From: CAG-217 sp963638105
GTDB lineage: Bacteria; Bacillota; Clostridia; Oscillospirales; Acutalibacteraceae
Direction: 5' to 3'
Length of the DNA: 21,205 nt
NCBI GenBank assembly: GCA_963638105.1
Contig: CAVHPP010000025.1
Location: 1-21,205, forward strand
Below are positions 20,297 to 21,205 of this stretch, piece after piece (positions within the stretch are counted from its first letter, which is position 1; each line of letters opens with the position of its first letter). The position numbers were made by a program, and so were the translations under genes. The notes beneath the pieces were generated by a model. It was not told where the DNA came from and did no database searches. It saw nothing but the letters and a program-made list of their open reading frames with translations.

Positions 20297-20854
20297 ATGA
20301 AAGGGTTAGCGGTGCTTTTCTTTTGGGTCTTTGTGGCTTTTTTGGTGTGGGTGATTGTAGCGAAGAAGAAAGGTGGTTCCATGAAAATACAGCTGATCGT
20401 TTGTATTGCGACGTTTGCGTTGTTTGTTTTATGCACCGGTTTATCCGGCGGAAAAGGCGCGTCAACCACGCCGGAACCTACCACCACAGCGCCTGCGATA
20501 ACGGAAACCACCACTGCCAAGCCCACAGTGCATACGCTGGATTTTGAGATCAACGCCGGGGAATACGGTACATACGGTAAGGATCTGGTGCTGAATAAAG
20601 ATACGGAATTTGAAGATCATATCATCGGATATTTTGTGCCCGCAGGTACTTATCAGGTGACCAATGTGGATGTGTACCCTACCCAGGTGACCGTGTACCA
20701 AAATAAAAAAGTTAAGCAGGGCGAGTGGGAAGAATGGGCGGATGCCAAAGCCTATTTGCTGGATGTGCAGGAGACCAAGTCCGTGACCGTACCGGAGGGC
20801 TATTTTATTAAGGTCACGGAGCCGACCCACATTCACCTGGTTCAGAAAAAATAA
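20297..20854 (+). CDS. Membrane-anchored protein of unknown function
   Basis: This 185-residue protein has two hydrophobic segments (about 4-22 and 31-49) with a basic KKKGGSMK between them, a Thr/Pro-rich linker (about 56-77), and a C-terminal beta-rich domain. The domain includes LDFEINAGEYGTYGKDLVLN, IIGYFVPAGTYQVTNVD, VTVYQNKK and VPEGYFIKVTEPTHIHLVQ. The VPAGTYQVTN and VPEGYFIKV strands suggest a jelly-roll or bacterial pre-peptidase-like fold, but I do not recognise the family. AGGAGG lies before the ATG at 20297. An internal ATG at 20381 also has AGGTGG upstream and would give a form with one N-terminal hydrophobic segment. It is first in an operon driven by the operator-bearing promoter and is followed after 18 nt by the zinc-ribbon gene. 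Confidence 0.78.
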   Translation: MKGLAVLFFWVFVAFLVWVIVAKKKGGSMKIQLIVCIATFALFVLCTGLSGGKGASTTPEPTTTAPAITETTTAKPTVHTLDFEINAGEYGTYGKDLVLNKDTEFEDHIIGYFVPAGTYQVTNVDVYPTQVTVYQNKKVKQGEWEEWADAKAYLLDVQETKSVTVPEGYFIKVTEPTHIHLVQKK

Positions 20855-20872
20855 GAGAACGGAGAGAAGAAT

Positions 20873-21121
20873 ATGGTTTGTCCAAATTGCGGCAGCACCA
20901 ATGTGCTGGTGACTAACGAGCAGACAAATGGCAAAACAAAGACCAAAAAGCGGGGGATCATTCCCAATATGCTGTATAAAATGCTGCGTCTTTTCTGCTG
21001 TCTGATGATTTTTGGCTTTTTTATGCCCAAGACGCTGACCAAGAGCAGCACCAAGTTTAAGAATGCGACCGTAGGCATTTGCCAGGATTGTGGGCATAAG
21101 TTTACCGTGCGTAAAGGGTAA
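20873..21121 (+). CDS. Zinc-ribbon membrane protein of unknown function
   Basis: This 82-residue protein begins VCPNCGSTNV (C3, C6) and ends GICQDCGHKFTV (C70, C73), so its four cysteines can form one zinc ribbon. A hydrophobic stretch MLYKMLRLFCCLMIFGFFM (about 33-51) splits the two halves, with a basic KTKTKKRG before it. A single membrane pass would place the CxxC pairs on opposite sides, so the segment more likely forms a hairpin or monotopic insertion, or the ribbon forms between molecules. GGAGAG lies about 6 nt before the ATG. It is co-transcribed with the preceding membrane protein under the same XRE-controlled promoter. Function is unknown. Confidence 0.75.
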   Translation: MVCPNCGSTNVLVTNEQTNGKTKTKKRGIIPNMLYKMLRLFCCLMIFGFFMPKTLTKSSTKFKNATVGICQDCGHKFTVRKG

Positions 21122-21205
21122 AATTTGTGGAGTTTGCGGCGGGAGCAAGCTGTACAGTGTAGTATGATCATATACAAGAGTGCAAGATGAGTGTATACAG
21201 AAAAA
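21122..21205. other. Window end with a repeat scrap
   Basis: No gene is visible. TTTGCGGCGGGAGCAAGC (about 21133-21150) matches 19639-19656 inside copy B and is probably a remnant of the same repeat family. Confidence 0.4.

Overview
The window looks like chromosome of an anaerobic, fairly GC-rich Gram-positive member of the Clostridia, most plausibly an Oscillospiraceae/Ruminococcaceae-type gut bacterium (inference). The grounds are an oxygen-independent ribonucleotide reductase (NrdD/NrdG), a T-box leader on the trp operon, a stand-alone AICAR transformylase, a BspA-like leucine-rich-repeat surface protein, strong Shine-Dalgarno sites, near-consensus vegetative promoters with 17-bp spacers, and many short GC-rich palindromes between genes.

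Layout. 1-2008: a repeat fragment, a small XRE repressor gene on the minus strand, and a divergent gene for a secreted LRR protein, with three evenly spaced operators between them. 2009-2637: a gene-free block of hairpins and the first copy of a ~300-bp repeat. 2638-4184 (minus): two overlapping ATP-grasp ligase genes of unknown substrate. 4307-6959 (plus): AICAR transformylase, an RlmA-type 23S rRNA methyltransferase and a membrane-anchored XRE protein. 7132-9844 (minus): nrdD-nrdG with a strong promoter and a probable NrdR box. 10306-10908 (minus): a lipoprotein. 11023-17374 (minus): a complete trpE-G-D-C-F-B-A operon whose genes overlap or nearly touch, controlled by a tRNA-Trp T-box leader (17415-17699). 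17678-18529 (minus): an asparaginase-fold protein whose last codons contain the trp promoter. 18638-19597 (plus): a lactate/malate dehydrogenase family enzyme. 19598-19984: the second, inverted copy of the ~300-bp repeat. 19985-21121: a second small XRE gene, divergent from a membrane protein gene and a zinc-ribbon membrane protein gene, again with operators set into the promoters.

How it fits together. The middle is housekeeping: purine, deoxynucleotide and tryptophan biosynthesis, rRNA modification and fermentation. The two ends carry matching regulatory cassettes: a 66-78 aa XRE repressor, a divergent cell-surface gene, and perfect palindromes filling the -10/-35 spacers of both promoters. 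Each cassette abuts a copy of the same repeat family. These cassettes, the inverted repeats with a compensatory-change hairpin, the unassigned ATP-grasp pair, and two enzymes with unusual active-site residues are the most interesting parts.
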